A stretch of 64,000 nt of DNA, from NCBI GenBank assembly GCA_023333565.1, contig JAJKFH010004053.1, positions 2,542,001 through 2,606,000 of the forward strand, in the 5' to 3' direction. The translations under genes were made by a program, and so were the position numbers. The notes under the pieces were generated by a model, which ran no database searches, was not told the origin of the DNA, and was given only the letters and a program-made list of their open reading frames with translations. The stretch comes from Puffinus mauretanicus. Its lineage: Eukaryota; Chordata; Aves; Procellariiformes; Procellariidae. Shown here piece by piece: positions 49,495 to 63,562 of the stretch. Numbering within the stretch: position 1 is the first letter of the stretch; every line of letters starts with the position of its first letter.

Positions 49495-50646
49495 GACAAA
49501 ATCAGCAGACTTCAGTAAGGCTTTCACACTGTCTCCCTTAAGATCCTCATAGAGAAGCTGATGAAGCATGGGCTGGATGAGCAGACAGTGAGGTGGATTG
49601 ACAACTGGCTGAACGGCTGAGCCCAGAGAGTGGTGATCAGTGGCCTGAAGTCTAACTGGAGGCCAGTGACTAGCGGTATATCCTTGAGATCCGTGTTGGG
49701 TCCAGTCCCGTTCAACATCTTCATTAATGATCTGGATGATGAGGCAGAGTGCACCCTCAGCAAGTTTGCTGATGACACAAAACTGGGAGGAGTGGCTGAT
49801 ACACCAGAGTTGTAGCCCTGTCCAGAGGGACCTCAACAGGCTAGACAAATAGGCTGGCGGAAACCTCACGAAGTTCAACAAGGGAAGTGCAAAGTCCTGC
49901 ACCTGAGGAGGAACAACCCCATGCACCAGTACAGGTTGGGAGCTGCCTGGCTGGAAAGCAGCCTGGCAGAAAAGAACCTGGGATCTTGGTGGAAAACAAG
50001 TTGAACATGAGTCAGCAACGTGCCCTTGCTGCAAAGAAGACTAATGGTAACCTGGGCTGCATTAGATGAAGTATTACCAGCAGGTCAAGGGAGGTGATCC
50101 TTCCCCTCTACTCAGCACTGGTGAGGCCACACCTGGAGTACTGAGTCCAGTTCTGGGCTTTTCAGTATGAGAAGACATGGACATACTGGAAAGGCTTCAA
50201 TAAAGGGCAACAAGGATGATTAAGGGACTGGAGCATCTCTCCTCTTTCACGGGGAAAGGCTGAGAGAACTGGGACTGCTCAGCCTGGAGAAGAGAAGGTT
50301 CAGGGGGGATCTTATCAACGTATACAAATACCTGAAGGGAGGGTGCAAAGAAGATGGAACCAGGCTCCTTTCAGTGGTGCTCAGTAACAGGATCAAAGGC
50401 AATGGGCACAAAACTGAAACGCAGGAGGTTCCCTCTGAACATCAGGAAACACTTTTTCACTGTGAGGGTGACCAAGCACTGGCACAGAATTGTTGTGGAG
50501 TCTCCATCCTTGGGGATACTCAAAAGCCATATGGACATGGTCCTGGGCAACCTGCTGTAGGTGGCCCTGCTTGAGCAGGGGTTTGCCCCAGATGACCTCC
50601 AGACGTCCCTTCCAATCTCAGCCATTCTGTGATCCTGTGATTCTCT
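49495..50646 (+). mobile_element. CR1 LINE copy 3, 5'-truncated, different subfamily
   Basis: The copy starts at the motif-A block (gacttcagtaaggctttcacactgtc) near 49507. It then shows the W(I/V)DNWL block, [32 protein letters not shown] with an intact FADD box at 49765-49776, and the C-terminal blocks. It ends in a CR1 tail (cattctgtgatcctgtgattctctg) near 50646. Wording such as [19 protein letters not shown] differs from copies 1 and 2 ([19 protein letters not shown]), so it belongs to another CR1 subfamily. Stops occur early (an in-frame tga near 49618 in 'ctgaacggctga') and after ADTPEL, with further indels. It is more decayed than copy 2. Confidence 0.94.
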
Positions 50647-53600
50647 GAAAATTTCAAATTAACCTCCAAAAGGTGGTTTGGTATGGTGATAAGTATATAA
50701 AACAGAGAATATAAATACCTGCTACTGGTGCCATCTCTAATATCTGTGGCTTAGTAGCAGGGTTATTAATGTCTTAATCTGAACTGTCTATCTTGCACTC
50801 CTACTATTATATTGCTTTTTGAATCTTCAGAAAATTATTGTAAATCAGTATGTTTTTCTCTTTCACTGCTTTAAATCTCTTTGATTAATAAAGACTATCT
50901 AGACAACATATTTTCCCTGTCTGAATAGCTTCAAAAGGGAGAAAATACAGTTTTCTAATTTTTCTTCCCCAAAATTCACAGAGCTGGTCTCTAGAGAGGT
51001 AACTGGAACCAGTGAGAATGGCACTTGGAGAACTAAATGTTTCTGACAAAGCTTCTGAAAAACAAACCCAAAGATTAAAAAAGACTCTGGCAGCTTGAGA
51101 GCCAAACCAGCTGGCAGGCCATGTAGGAAAATGAAAATATTCCCATTCTTAATAATCAGCGTGGAAAATCCACCAAGGAAAACCCACGTTCTTTTTCGCT
51201 TCGCCTTTCTATTTGGGTCATCAGTTTTCATGATTTCTGGATGAGGCAACAGGCTGTCATGAAAATTGTCAGGAGACAGAGCTTTAACACAAGATATTAG
51301 AAATTCTAGGATAGGACTGAATTGTCAAAGCAGATAGGCCACAGTAAATCCCTTAAGCCGCCCTGGAACAGGCAAACACAAATAGGCAGCAGTGCATGAG
51401 GCTCACAATGGTTTTGAAATTGCACTTCAGGCCTTACAGGTTTATGAAGAAGTGCCCAACAAGTCATCCTCTCACTTTGAAATGGATATTTATTCTGCAG
51501 TTACTATGGATCCATGAGGCTACTTAGGCGTACCGTCATTTATTTAACAAAGAAGAAAAGAGCTGTTCCTAATTAAAAATTGCAAATGTATTTTCTCACT
51601 TAAAATGTATTAAATGTGTAAACATAAAGGAGCTAAAACACTTTTAAAAATACTGTGCAGTATTTGTTTATCAGTCCTATGACCTTATTCTAGAAAATTT
51701 TACATAGTTGTTTGGTATTGTAAATTTTAGACTACTGACTTTTACAAACATATATGCACATAAACGTATGGAAATAATCTGTCCAAACAGGCACTTTGGA
51801 TTTCACAGCGTTTGGATAATTTACCTTGCCCATCTTTAAAATTCTTTAATAATGAAAATGGCTGTCAAAGAACTTCCTGAGACCAAACAAATGCTTCTGT
51901 CAGTCTGAGTTTGAAAATGTGCTGAAAGTCTACAGTAATAATTATTATTGACTTACGCATATTCCAGTGTCCAGAATGGTGTCTGGGAAACCTGGGACAG
52001 CAATCCTGTGAGGCCATGCAGATGCTCAGATTGCCACTTTGAAGTACCACAGACCCAGTCCTCAAACACCTTATCAGTTGGCAGCTGCTGAGCTGTGTTC
52101 AGCGTGGAAATGCACATAATGGAGGAGGAAAGATCTTGGTGAGAGACCATACCCCAAGGTAAGTAGGCATGAGAGGTACGAAGAGAAACAAGGAATGAAA
52201 AGACCTGAAAGATAGTGAAAAACTGAAACTCGTTTTTGTTAAGGGCCATTCAGGCAGCTCCAGTGGCACTTAGCAGTTCAATGGGACATTGCAACATACA
52301 AATTTCCCTGCAAACGCCCCATGCTGGTACAGCTGCCGACAGCTGGCTCATGTGGGGTCAAGGCCCCTCCTGCTGCAGGAGGGAGAGGAACAGGGCAGAA
52401 GATGGGCAGCAAAGGTCTAAGAGCCAGCTCTGCCACCGTCTGCATCACTTGGTGGATAGGGGGACCGTACTGGAAATCACTCTTTCCAATAGATCCTTTC
52501 CGCTCCCAAGCAATAACTGTGGCCCCACATCCTTTTTCCAACCCAGGGACTCCCTTGTGAGCAGACACCAGACACAGAAACCCCAGTTTTCAAGCAAGTT
52601 GGTTCTGCCAAACTAGGCAGCAGAGCAATAACAATTTCCTTTTCCCAGTATTCTGCTGTCCTAGCCAGGTACCATCCTCTGGCTGATGGCTGGAGCCAGG
52701 CCTGCCACAGGCTCGCTACTGGGTTATCAGAAACATTGTACACTTATTTAGAGAGCCACATTCCCAGCTTTGACTCCTGCTACCAGCTAAGTGCTTGCTT
52801 CCAAGGTTTGGATGTGGTGAGGAAACTGGAAAAAATCTAAAGAAGTACTTTCATAGTTCTAACGATGGTCTGCTTTATACTTTGCATTAATTACCCACTG
52901 TTTCAGAACGCCCAGACATAATGGCTCTGAGGTTGCTCTACCTTTCGTAAGCACATGAAGAATCTTAGCTCCTTTACGAGTTGTCCGGGATGGAGTATTT
53001 AACCACCCCATATCCCAAGTGTCTTATCATAAAATATGGTTACGGTTGTGGAAGACGTCTGTGCAACAGCAGGGTGCCTTGAGGCATAGCTGACCTCATG
53101 ACTGAACACTGCTTTGAAGTCTTTCAGTTGCATTTTATTTTCAGAGAGTAAATGGTGCAACTTCAGGAGGAATAGCGTTTCTGAAAAGCAGTGCGGTAAC
53201 AAGGGCCAAACGCATGTGATGTGCAAATAAAACAAAACAAGAAATGAAAAAGAATCAACTCGGAACTGTTGGGTAAATCTTGTTGTCATGGTGCTTCTAG
53301 AAACCTCTTCCTATCTGCTTTGTTTTCCCAGTGCCATTAATTGCTTATGCCTTAGGAACCTGGATTTGTCACTAATAGTTGTGCTGTGGGATGCACACAC
53401 TATGATGTGGCTCGCTCTGCATTCTGAATGGGAACACGCTTCATTCATAATTCACCAAAAGACATTTTTGAAAGAATATTTGGGAAAAAAAAAAATTGCT
53501 TGTTTTTATAATCTGATGATGGGTTTCTTATCTTTCAAAGCCTGCATTGTTTTGTGTCAAGAAATCAGTCTCTTAAATATTTGCAACATGATGTGAAGCA

Positions 53601-54620
53601 ATTCATTTAGTCACTTAGCATTGCATTTCCACTTGTAGTCCTGGACTAGTGTCAAAAACATGAGGGAAAGCCCTTTCCAGGGAGAAATCTATAATGAACA
53701 AGCAAATATTTCTCCATCTGAGGTGAACTTGGAAACTGACACCTGAGCAGCTCACAAGAAAATGAATAAAATCCTATACAGGCACTGAACTTGTCATCAC
53801 TTTCTCACTGTTGATGTTGGAAAAGACTTGTCCAGGCAAATTTATCCATTTATTCTGCAAGACAAAAGCAGAAATACAGTTACAACAAACCCAGAAAATA
53901 ATCCAACTGACAAATACTGCAAGTTTCGCAGAAGGAAGCACAAAAAGCCATTACAACTCAAACAATAGAAGGTGCTGAATACCACAGGCACATTGCTTTT
54001 TTAGTCACATTTTTTTCCATAGTGCTGGATAGAAGCAACTGATGAAGCAGAAGAATGAAGAGAGGCAAAAGAACATAAAAAAGACCAAAGGCGTGAAATG
54101 ATAAAAGGTGTGAAAGACCAAAGGTGTGAAACAGAAATAGGAAAGATCTCCCAAAAGAAGAGAGGAAAGAACGCTCACACGTCAAGCATTGATTGGGCTG
54201 CATTGTTTCATTAAAGGCTATATCTAAGGTACCAGCTTCAGGAGAAGAGAGCATGGGAACAAGTAGAGATGGCCTAATTTAATTTGAGAAAAATAAATTG
54301 GTTGAAAATTAGGTTTCAGTTCCCCTTAAATTATTCACAAATTATCATCAAATCCAGTTAACGCTTGGGAAATAATTTGAAAGGGGGCAGCGAGGCAGAT
54401 TCACTGTGCTGGTGGTGTGCTGTCCTTCTTCCCCTGAAACAGCCCAGAGGACCAGGGGCACACCCCCAGGGCAGGGTGAGACACCTTCTCCTGATACCTC
54501 TGAGCACACATGTTGCTTACTCAGGAGTATCCTACCTACCAGGTTACAAGACTTTTGAGGTGAAGACACTCTCAGTTATTCCTAATGAAGCTCAATATAC
54601 AGTAATTCAATTATTATTAT
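50647..54620. other. Unique non-coding sequence
   Basis: No gene is recognised. The longest frames (126 codons plus at 52236-52616, 116 codons minus at 50899-51249) lack known motifs, and the first overlaps minus-strand frames of similar size. A 19-base unit is duplicated near 54081-54132. Confidence 0.5.
54081..54132. repeat. Short duplicated 19-base unit
   Basis: The unit aagaccaaaggcgtgaaat (54081-54099) recurs with two changes at 54114-54132. A partial third copy (aaaaggtgtgaaa) lies between them. It is a small minisatellite-like duplication. Confidence 0.75.
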
Positions 54621-54698
54621 GCTAGAGAGCTGCTAGGACCGTTGCATAGGCTGGGGATACCTGGTTTCTAGTCCCACCTCCGGTGAACACTGATCATG
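54621..54698 (+). repeat. Possible MIR-like SINE 5' remnant
   Basis: 'gctagagagctgctagga' followed by 'ctggggatacctggtttctagtcccacctcc' resembles the MIR/AmnSINE head, where a 'gg.gacctgggttc.a.tccc.gctc' box-B block follows the tRNA-like start. The match is short and diverged. Confidence 0.4.
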
Positions 54699-57600
54699 TC
54701 CATAGCAGAAACCAATAGTCCTCAACTTCAGGAACCAGTGTCTAGAGGCACTCTGCATGCCCCAGGGCCTGCCCCCTGTGCATTTACATTTACCTTAGGA
54801 GTCTGGCTAATGCATGCTGCACTCTCCTGGTGCACCTGTCAGTATTTTCTTCCAGGGGAAACCAAGGTACACTGGGCTGCGAAGCAGTGTCCTACCAGGT
54901 CTCTGCCCAACAAGGCAAAGGAAAGCAGTGGGGCATGTGTGTGGCCTTGGGAGACTGGAAATGCTCCTGAGTCCCACAGATTAGCAATAAACTTTTGAAA
55001 CCATTTGTTCGTTGGGAGCATGGCTCAAAATGTCTTAAAAAACAAGAAGCAGATAAAACCAATATCTTCACATGTTAAGTTCATTAACCATTATTGGACA
55101 GCACTGATTTTGTTCTTGAAGATATCTAAGCATTTACTTATTTGAGGTTGTATTATGAGTATTATTTTACAAGTATCAGGAAATGAAAGTTTTATTTGAC
55201 ATCAAAAGGCTCATTACACATCAAACAAAATTACATTTTTTCAGATATCCATGTTGCCGTACTTACACTGTCATCAACCTGCTTCGCTTCACATCTCACA
55301 TAGAAAAATCTATTATTCTCACAGCTTAATTAACAAGAAATATGTCAGTATAAACTGCTTGAATCAGTTTAAATTATTGTATTCATTCTTATCAGGGTTT
55401 TATTTATCCTTGACATTAAAAGAGGACATTAGCTCTGTAACACTTCCATAGCACGATAAGCAGACTGGAAGGTTGCATTTGTAGAAGGGTGTTTCACACT
55501 CTCTGTGTCAGAGCTTGTTTTCATTTGCTGATAACTTTACAATACTTGAAATGTTTGGGCTGAAATTTTGCAGCACAGGCATCTATTTCAAAATAATTTT
55601 TCACACATACATACCCACGCAGGCACACACACACACACACAGTTACAGTTACAGCTGAATATTTTAGTTCTTTCAGAAAAAAAGTGGGAGGGCTACACAA
55701 AAATAAAGTATTTTGCCCAGCATAAAGAATGTTGATGACCTTCCCTCCAAAAGAATACATCTTGGAGTCTGTGCTTAATACATAACAAGGGGGTAACTTT
55801 CATGCTAGATTTATTGCTTTTAACTTCTGCAAAAATCCTAGCTGAGTACGACTTCTTATTTTTAGAAAAAAACTATTTCACACACGTAGCAGAGAGACAT
55901 CCTGAATTGTTGCAGCTGAAAACTCAAAAAAACGTCCTGATCTGGGCTAAATAGGACATTTCCCAGCTCTGGACTGTGGTGGGGTGTGCTACCCTGGGGT
56001 AGTTATGGGGAATCAGTCCCCTTCTGCCCAGGACTGTGGGCTGCCGTCACGTTGTACTTACCTGATTACACTCTGCCTCTTCCCTGCCCTATTTACTGTG
56101 CAACGCAGGGGATGAACGTGGGTGTGAAGCAAAGGAGAGTGCGGGCTGCAGGACCCTGTCTTTATTTGTGCAGAAACAGGGAGGTAAGGGAGGAACCGGG
56201 CAGGAGACAGCTCATGGAGAGAGGACAGTCTCCTTGCACGTTGATTGCATCCTGCCCTGGAGAGCCAGCTCCTTGCACTGCTTCAGATATAATGCCAAAG
56301 AAAGGTGTTTAAACTTAAGAATCTCATTATCTGGGGGAATGACTTGAGCTCCTGGTGCCTGATGTTCTGAAGTGCACAGACAGATATGTCAGCTGGGACT
56401 ACACTTTAAATGTATAAAGTGCGAGTTTGGGTTGTTATCCCCTGGAAAGTTTGAAATTAGATGTCCAGAAGAGGTGGATAGGTTTTATATTCGTTGCCTC
56501 AGCTCCCCAGCAGTAAAAGTGAGATAATACCTCACAGGAATTGTGAAAAAGAGCAAGTTAATTGTTAATACGTTACCAGATACATTGATTAATTACTGGG
56601 GTAATACAGTGACAAATGTCATTGAGAATCATGTGAGGAAAGGAGCAATTCTGCCTGGACGCCAGTATACAACTAGTATTTGGTACATTAGATGTGAGGA
56701 GAAAGACGATGTTGAAGACTAGGAGAAAATATGGTTTTTTGAATATATGGTTTTGATTTGAGCATCTCTGTTGCTGGCCACTAAATGAGGCAGGTCATCT
56801 ATGGAAAGATTTAAATGTGCTTCTGTCTTCAGAGTGCAGGGCTAAATGAAGATCAGATAGATTGATTTAATTTCAGCATTTCTTAACTTATAAGTGTTTG
56901 TTTTTGCAATGCGAACAATATCTTTAGCTCATTTTGAGTGTCCCCTCCAAAAAAATTTAAATCACATATTAATAATAAAAAATCCTCCTCTTGGCAATAC
57001 TGTGGGTATTGAGGTAATGAGGTCCAGAAATTTCTTAAATTTTCTGGTTGTACCCAACTCGTACTACTTCACTATGTGTGGGATAGTCCAATATTTGCAG
57101 TGCTTCCTGGACATTTTCAATAGTCCATAGTAGTGAAATGCTATGGAAAACAGGCATCTCAGGCACTTAAGCTCAATTAAAATTCCAGTTATGGATAACC
57201 TAATTAGAAAGTTGGATAAAAACCACCACAATGTGATGGACTCATGTCAAAAATTTCAGACAAATATCAGGATAAAATTAAAATATAGCCTTGATTTTAA
57301 CTTCACAAATTACCATCTCCACAGGAATACAAATAGGACTATGCAGAATGCTGTTTAAATCTTTAAATGCTTTTCTGCATTCTGGCAATTTTAGTTATTT
57401 TCTACTCCAATTATAAATTATTTTTAATTTAAAGCACCTTGCTTGAAATCTTGTGAGATTTACAGTTACATCTGGTTGAAAAAATGGAATAAAATTCACA
57501 AAAATGCTGACAGTATTCCCTTACTTCCCTTTTGTGTCCAACTGCAGTAAAATGAATGGTATCAAGGGGGGTTGTTTATAAGCTTTCCTTTTTTGCTTTC

Positions 57601-60600
57601 TTGCTTTTACCACCTCACCAGTTTTCAAAACTTTTTTCAATAGTTAAAAAAAGTCACCGAGTGGCAGAATAAAGATTTGCATCATTTCCTTTGGGTTTGC
57701 AGGGCTGTTATTTTTTTTTACTTCAGAACACAGATTGTTTTCAAAAGTTGCAGAGTGGCAAAAAGCAGCATGAAAGCTTTTTCTCTGTAAAAATTCTTAC
57801 CAATGGATTTTATTTATTGACAAAAAAAAAAAAGGAACAAATTTTCATAATGCTTTTTAAACGTCTAAAATTTTCTAAAAATTCTAAAATATATATTTTC
57901 TCAAAACTTTTTATTCTGTCGCCTTCAAAAACTGGGGCTAGAAAGGTGGGGTATTTGACTGATTGTTGCCCCGAGTAGACTGGAATGAAATATTGTCACC
58001 AACTCCACTTCCAAGAATATTTTATTTCCACATTATTTCTTGAATTCTGACTTTAGTATGTACAATTATGAGTATAAGTAAAAATTAATAATAAGATAGA
58101 AACAAATATATTAATTTTAGAGTGTAAGAAGGTTTTTGATTGCCTGTAGTTTGGTTAAATGCCTGTCACTGAGTTTCCGTGAACTTCCTCAGTAATCTTC
58201 TGTGCTAGCATTTGCAATAATATATTTAATTTTTAAAATGTAGTGGAAGGTTAATTAGAAAAAGCAGGTAAATGGAGATGAGGTAAGAGTAGTCAGGTTA
58301 TGCACCCTACAAGTGCACAGGCTGACTCTAAGAGGTAAATCATCTTGAGAAGAAATCGTGTTCCTGGGAAGTCCCGGGAGCCCATGTCCTGCACACTGGC
58401 ACCAGATTCTTCCTCTCCAACGTAAATCTTGCAAATTTTGTTTATAATCAAAATAAAGTGATAGGGATGGAAATCATAAGCACTAAGTGGGCTTAAATTC
58501 CGTTATTATACTCGTTGGCTGTCCTTTGTCCTTCACTCCTTGCAGGAATACATGTTTAGGAAAAGGGGATTAAGCAGCAACAAAACACAGACCTTGAGCA
58601 AGTGGGAGGGTAAATGGAAGGAGAACTCCACAGCTGGCAAGATATTTCTTATGCTTAGTACATTTCCTAGGGAAAAAAAATGCATCTGTCTGACAGACCC
58701 TCCTAGCAACCACATTTGTGCATAAGCATCTTATATGTCTGTTTCTCTTGAAAAATATTTGCATAAAAGCCAAATAGTTGTCCAAATGCTGACCCTCATG
58801 AAGAAGAAATTAAATTCTTGGTGCACTATATGCTTCTTGGGGGTAGGAACAAAAAATGTTATGCTGCTAAGACTGCTAAGACAGTTTATGTGTTTACATT
58901 CATTTGCAATAGTTTCCATAACTTGAAGAACATGCCAGCTCGTAAATGTATGTTTCAGGTGTCTGATGCAGATTTGTGCTTAACTGTTTGGCAAGTCAGC
59001 TAGGAACCTTTCAAATGCAGCGAAAGCACAGACAATAATTAGATAAATAACCCCGCTGGGGAAAAGTCAGCAAAAAAAAGTCTTGTCTGACTCACGGTTC
59101 AACTATTATGCAGGCATTTGGTGTGACACTGGGCAGAAAAAGGCCAGCTACTGTTGTCCCATCACTTTAAGCTTGGTGGAAATCTATAAATGCACTAAAG
59201 CCACTCCCCATCCCTGCTGGTCAGGATCAGGCTTAACGCGTGTAACTACAGCAGCAAATAGTGAGCACTAGGTAATTCCAGTTGTGCAAAGCATATTGAA
59301 AGAAAACTTTGGGATCACTTCTGTGTTTAATGTTTTACATTCTGTGTTTTACATTCCTTCCCTTAGCGTCTCTGTACTCGCGCCTTCTTTCAGGATACTG
59401 CCGTAAGCAGCATGTCTTCTTCATAAATAAACTAAAGACTTTTAAAAATATTTAATAAAATATGTATGTATTTTTTAATGCCAATCACAGGCGAAATACT
59501 AGTTGTTTGCCAGCAAGTGGCCATCAAAAATTTTGTCCTGTGAAGAGCTGCAAAATCTTTCTGGGGTAATGCAAAAGGGGAGAATAAATAAAGAGTGTGC
59601 CCTAAGCCAGGGGAGACATTGCAGACCTGTACCACTGGACGAGCAGAGGAGAAACTTGGTAGTTTTGATTCACAGGCTGGGGAACTGCATGCTTACAGAC
59701 AGGTACAGAAACACCTCCTAGACATGCTACTTTCTAAACATGAACGTTGTTTAGAGTGTCACGGAAAAAATGAAGATGAGTTGTCTCTTACTTCACGCTG
59801 AAACCCCAAGTGATGCAGCAAGCTATCACATATAACCATTAATCTGCCTGGAGGATGCATCTCAAGTTTTCCTGCTTACCATAGAGAAGGATCAAATAAT
59901 GCAATTACCACACAAACTGTAGAGGTGGCTCATCATGCATCTTACAGGTGCTGTGCCTCCAGGCAGCCCCAGTGCCTTTAGGACAGTCAGACATTTTTGA
60001 AGAAAATGAACTTGCAGCCTTTGGTCATACATGTAGCAGTAAGGAAACACAAGCTCCGCCAGAGACAGGAGCACTCAGAATATGATGTAGCCTTAGCTAT
60101 GTCAAATCTCAAGCTCCAGTTTATGTTATAAATCTTTTTCAGCTGGGCAAGCACTGTCTAATGCAAACCACATTAAAAAAAAATGAAATACTGAAGTGCT
60201 TTTCTGAATCACCAGTTCTACAACCACTCCTTCCACTTGCCTGCACAAGATAGCTCCGCTAATAGTTTAACATGCCAAAAAATGCACTCAGTCAATGCTC
60301 AAACCTTGCAGGTTGTTTTTCTGTTGCTGCTGTTTTTCCTACCTTAGTTTTCTCTTTACATTAACAGCTTGATGGTGGATCCGATGGCAGAAGTCAAATC
60401 TTACTTCACCTAGAGTCACAACAAAAGACGTCCCCTTCCGAGTATTGCAACACTAATGAATGAAACGGCAAAATTTTCACCATGAACGGAGAGGTAAAGC
60501 CAGATACCCAATGAAACTCACATATGCTTCCCTAATGCTATTGGTTTCTCTTGGAAAACACTCAGACATCATTGTGACAAGCAACAGGATAAAGCCCCCA

Positions 60601-60653
60601 AATGACAAACACTTTAGAGCAGCCATACTGTTAAAAGTGTACAAGTGCTGCCC
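54699..60653. other. Unique AT-rich non-coding sequence
   Basis: No gene or RNA is recognised. Frames stay near or below 108 codons, and many are open on both strands at once, as around 58533-58926. A CA microsatellite is listed separately. 57360-58100 is especially AT-rich with A and T homopolymers. Confidence 0.5.
55624..55641. repeat. (CA)9 microsatellite
   Basis: An alternating CA run follows 'acccacgcagg' and precedes a duplicated 'agttac' (agttacagttac). Ordinary simple repeat. Confidence 0.9.
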
Positions 60654-60723
60654 TTCCCATGCATTATAATGCATGTAAGTGGCCATTATAATGCATGGGA
60701 AATGAAAAATTGTAATTTTTCAT
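60654..60723. repeat. Two adjacent perfect inverted repeats
   Basis: The first pair has 18-base perfect arms, 60654-60671 and 60684-60701, around a 12-base spacer. Immediately after it a second pair has 10-base perfect arms, 60702-60711 and 60714-60723, around a 2-base spacer. The left arm also overlaps an 18-base perfect palindrome, catgcattataatgcatg, at 60658-60675. The 14-base unit cattataatgcatg is repeated directly at 60662 and 60684. Together they can fold as two neighbouring hairpins or cruciforms. No transposase and no flanking duplication are visible. A tiny MITE remnant, a duplicated homeodomain/POU-type site or chance-born local duplication are all possible. Confidence 0.9.
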
Positions 60724-63395
60724 GTTTTGGCTAAAATTCTCAGCAGAAATAACAAGTTCCTAAACTATTCAGCTCTCACTAAAATTAGATTTAGATGTTA
60801 ATGCTCAAGTGAAATGAACCTTATTCAAATGTAAATTAAACATGAACAACAGAATAAATTGCTTTGTAGGTCTCTGTTTGCCTCTAGTGAACCATGTTGC
60901 ACCATTTTCCTTTTTCAATTTTAGCTCTTATCTCTTATGTAGGTACAGAAATACAATGGAGAGGTTTGTTTAGTTATGTATTACTGGTAAAACATTAAAT
61001 AGACCAGGTGTATGGCAGATTCTTTCAGAGTCTGGAGACTTTTGGCTTCTGACACTTCTGGAGTTTATTTGGCAAGAGTACTGCTGTATCTTTCATTGCT
61101 TCTCAAAAATTGCTGAATTATTTGAGAAAAAAATGCCAAGATGGCCACTGTTTAGTTTCTACAGTTGTGTAAAAGAAAGTGTGCCCCTTCAGGTTTTTTT
61201 TATCCTTAGTTTAGATGCATGAATTAAAGCACAGAGTTTTTAACTCTAACTTCTACAAGATGGAAAACTGCCAATAGAGAAGTGCAGCAATCTCACAAAT
61301 AAGAGAGTAGCCGAGTGCAGTTTTAGGATTAATCTTGTAGGCCCTAACTGGGAGATAGGAGGACTTATTTCCCGCAGACCTGCATGTATAGAAACCAAGC
61401 AGGAGGTTAGAGGGCCAGAATTCAAACGCATTTCATACCTTAGGATTTGATTTTGATTTATATAGTCTCTCCCTCTTTCTAAGAATGGCTTTCAATGAGG
61501 GATTTATTGAATTTTGAAACTATTGTTTATTCTTTCTATAGAAGATTAAGGATTGTGTTGAAATATTTATGATTTTAGCTTTAGATCTGCTTTAATTGTG
61601 GCACAATTTGGAACAACACTGACCACAGAAATATTTTGTGGAACATGTTTTTTTCTGCAAAAATTGAGGTTGTAAAACTGGTAATTCTCTTTTGTCCCTG
61701 TTATCTAAACATTAATGACCTTTCCCTCTCTTCATTGAGTTAAATATTAAGAGCTAAGGAGAATAAAATTATAGAAAAACACTAAAGAATGAAAGAAAGA
61801 GCTGTAGCTTGCCTACAGAAGATTATCAGATATGCAATATACTCATGGGAAGGATTTACTAAATGAGACTTGCAAATGATCTGTAATCTCCTAGTCCTTC
61901 TGAAGACAAAACAATGTGAAAATATATGCCAATTTTTATTACTTGTCAGTACAATGTGTCTCTTTGCCATTATCCCTTCTTTTTCGGGGCAGGTCAAATG
62001 CACATGGAGGCATAGATAGCTCACACGCACACTTACACACACAAAAGGCGAAGGAAAGGAACATGGAGTTGATTGTGGTTATTTTTTTTCTTCTTTTTTT
62101 TTTTTCTGTTTGCAAAGGCAGCAAGCATGACGGCATCTGTGCCTGTCTAAATTCAGCCAAAACCATCTGCCAATAAGTTGCAGCTAAAGGGTAGAAAATC
62201 ATGACTCAGAGGAGTTAGAAGGAATGTGGGAGCGAGGGCCCAGGCAATAAGCTGTGGAGATGTGTAATAGTCGGCTGCAAAGGGATGGGAAGCAGTTAAT
62301 GAATGGGGTCCATCTATGCTTACCACACTTACACTACATGAACCTGATAATTAAATGAACCATTATAGCGTAATGTACCACAACACATAGCGAGGTTTTT
62401 CAGATTCATGCACATGCTCTGCTCTTCCTCCCATCTATATCCTCCTCCTCCTCAGCTGCAAACCATCATCATTAAGAAACTCACTGCACAGTAAATTTGT
62501 AGTTCTGTACAATGATAGTTACCTGAAATCAATGCTGGCTCTGAGTTATGGTGGCATCATAAACTGTTTGGTTGCCCTAATGGAATTATTTATCATTGCA
62601 ATTATTTATTATTTATTACATCAGCTCTTAAGTTATTCCTTGCTATTGATCATATTATCCCGTGCAATTTATTCTTCATTTATGTTGTCTGGATTAGAAA
62701 CCCATGAGGGAAAAACACAGATAATTATTAGTATATTTTCGTCTTCAATAGATAACATTTTGGAAGACAAAACAACAAACACAGGATATAAGAGCATAAT
62801 AAGTAAAACCTGCTTAACTCAAAAAGTGGGTTCATTGTCTGAGTTATCCCAAAGTAACCTCTACTCATTTTCCCAATTGCCTGGGATAACATTGGCTTTT
62901 CTGTGATAAAGCTTGTGATTTTTACTGTAGTCATAAATGGGAACACTATTAAACACAAGCACAACTATCAAGAAGATGCAGAAAACCCAACAAGAACTGA
63001 GCCTGAGTTGTGTTCTATAGTAGAGCACTTTTGAACACTTCAGAATTATTATTACCACTATATATTTATATATATATACATGCAGGATGCTCAACTAGGA
63101 TTCAAGGAATCAGGAATTCTGTTTTGGCAAAGGCAGTCCCTAAATGCATAAGTTTTGTGGTTGTCACTTGGTTTCAGATTTTTCATCTGAGATGTATTTT
63201 TCCCCATCTCCTTTCCAAGAGCCACCATCCTGGGAAGTTCCCTATTCACAGAGTTATGGCAGACATGCAGAAGAGAGGGCAGATGGCACAACGCAGACTT
63301 CGGCCCCAACACAGGGCTTGCACCTTCTGCGTTGAGCTGTGTTCCCATTACACACAATTTCTCTCTTGCATTTTTAGAAATGCTCTAGTCTTTCT
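60724..63395. other. Unique AT-rich non-coding sequence
   Basis: No gene is recognised. The part around 62260-62420 is complex and non-repetitive with TAAT-type cores and might be conserved. A TA-rich simple stretch occurs at 63058-63079. The long frame at 63010-63594 (194 codons) starts in that TA tract (YIYIYI) and ends in a MIR-like repeat, so it is not a gene. Confidence 0.5.
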
Positions 63396-63562
63396 AGAAG
63401 ATCATCTTAGCTTCTTATGCCTCTGTTTCCCCATCTCCCTGTATTGCCAGCTGAGAGTGCAAGCTATACGGAGGTGCTTGTCACTTATCTGTAGAGTACC
63501 TGGTGCAGTGGGAAGTGAAGGGCTACCACAACATAATGATAGAAATAGTGATAATGATAAAC
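63396..63562 (+). repeat. MIR-like SINE remnant
   Basis: 'gatcatcttagcttcttatgcctctgtttccccatctccc' follows the MIR core 'gggcaagtcacttaacttctctgtgcctcagtttccccatctg'. Further on, 'ggaggtgcttgtcac', 'agtacctggtgcagtggga' and the 'ataatgat' repeats fit the gcctggcacatagtagg and terminal (ataat) part. Order is right and divergence high. Confidence 0.6.
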
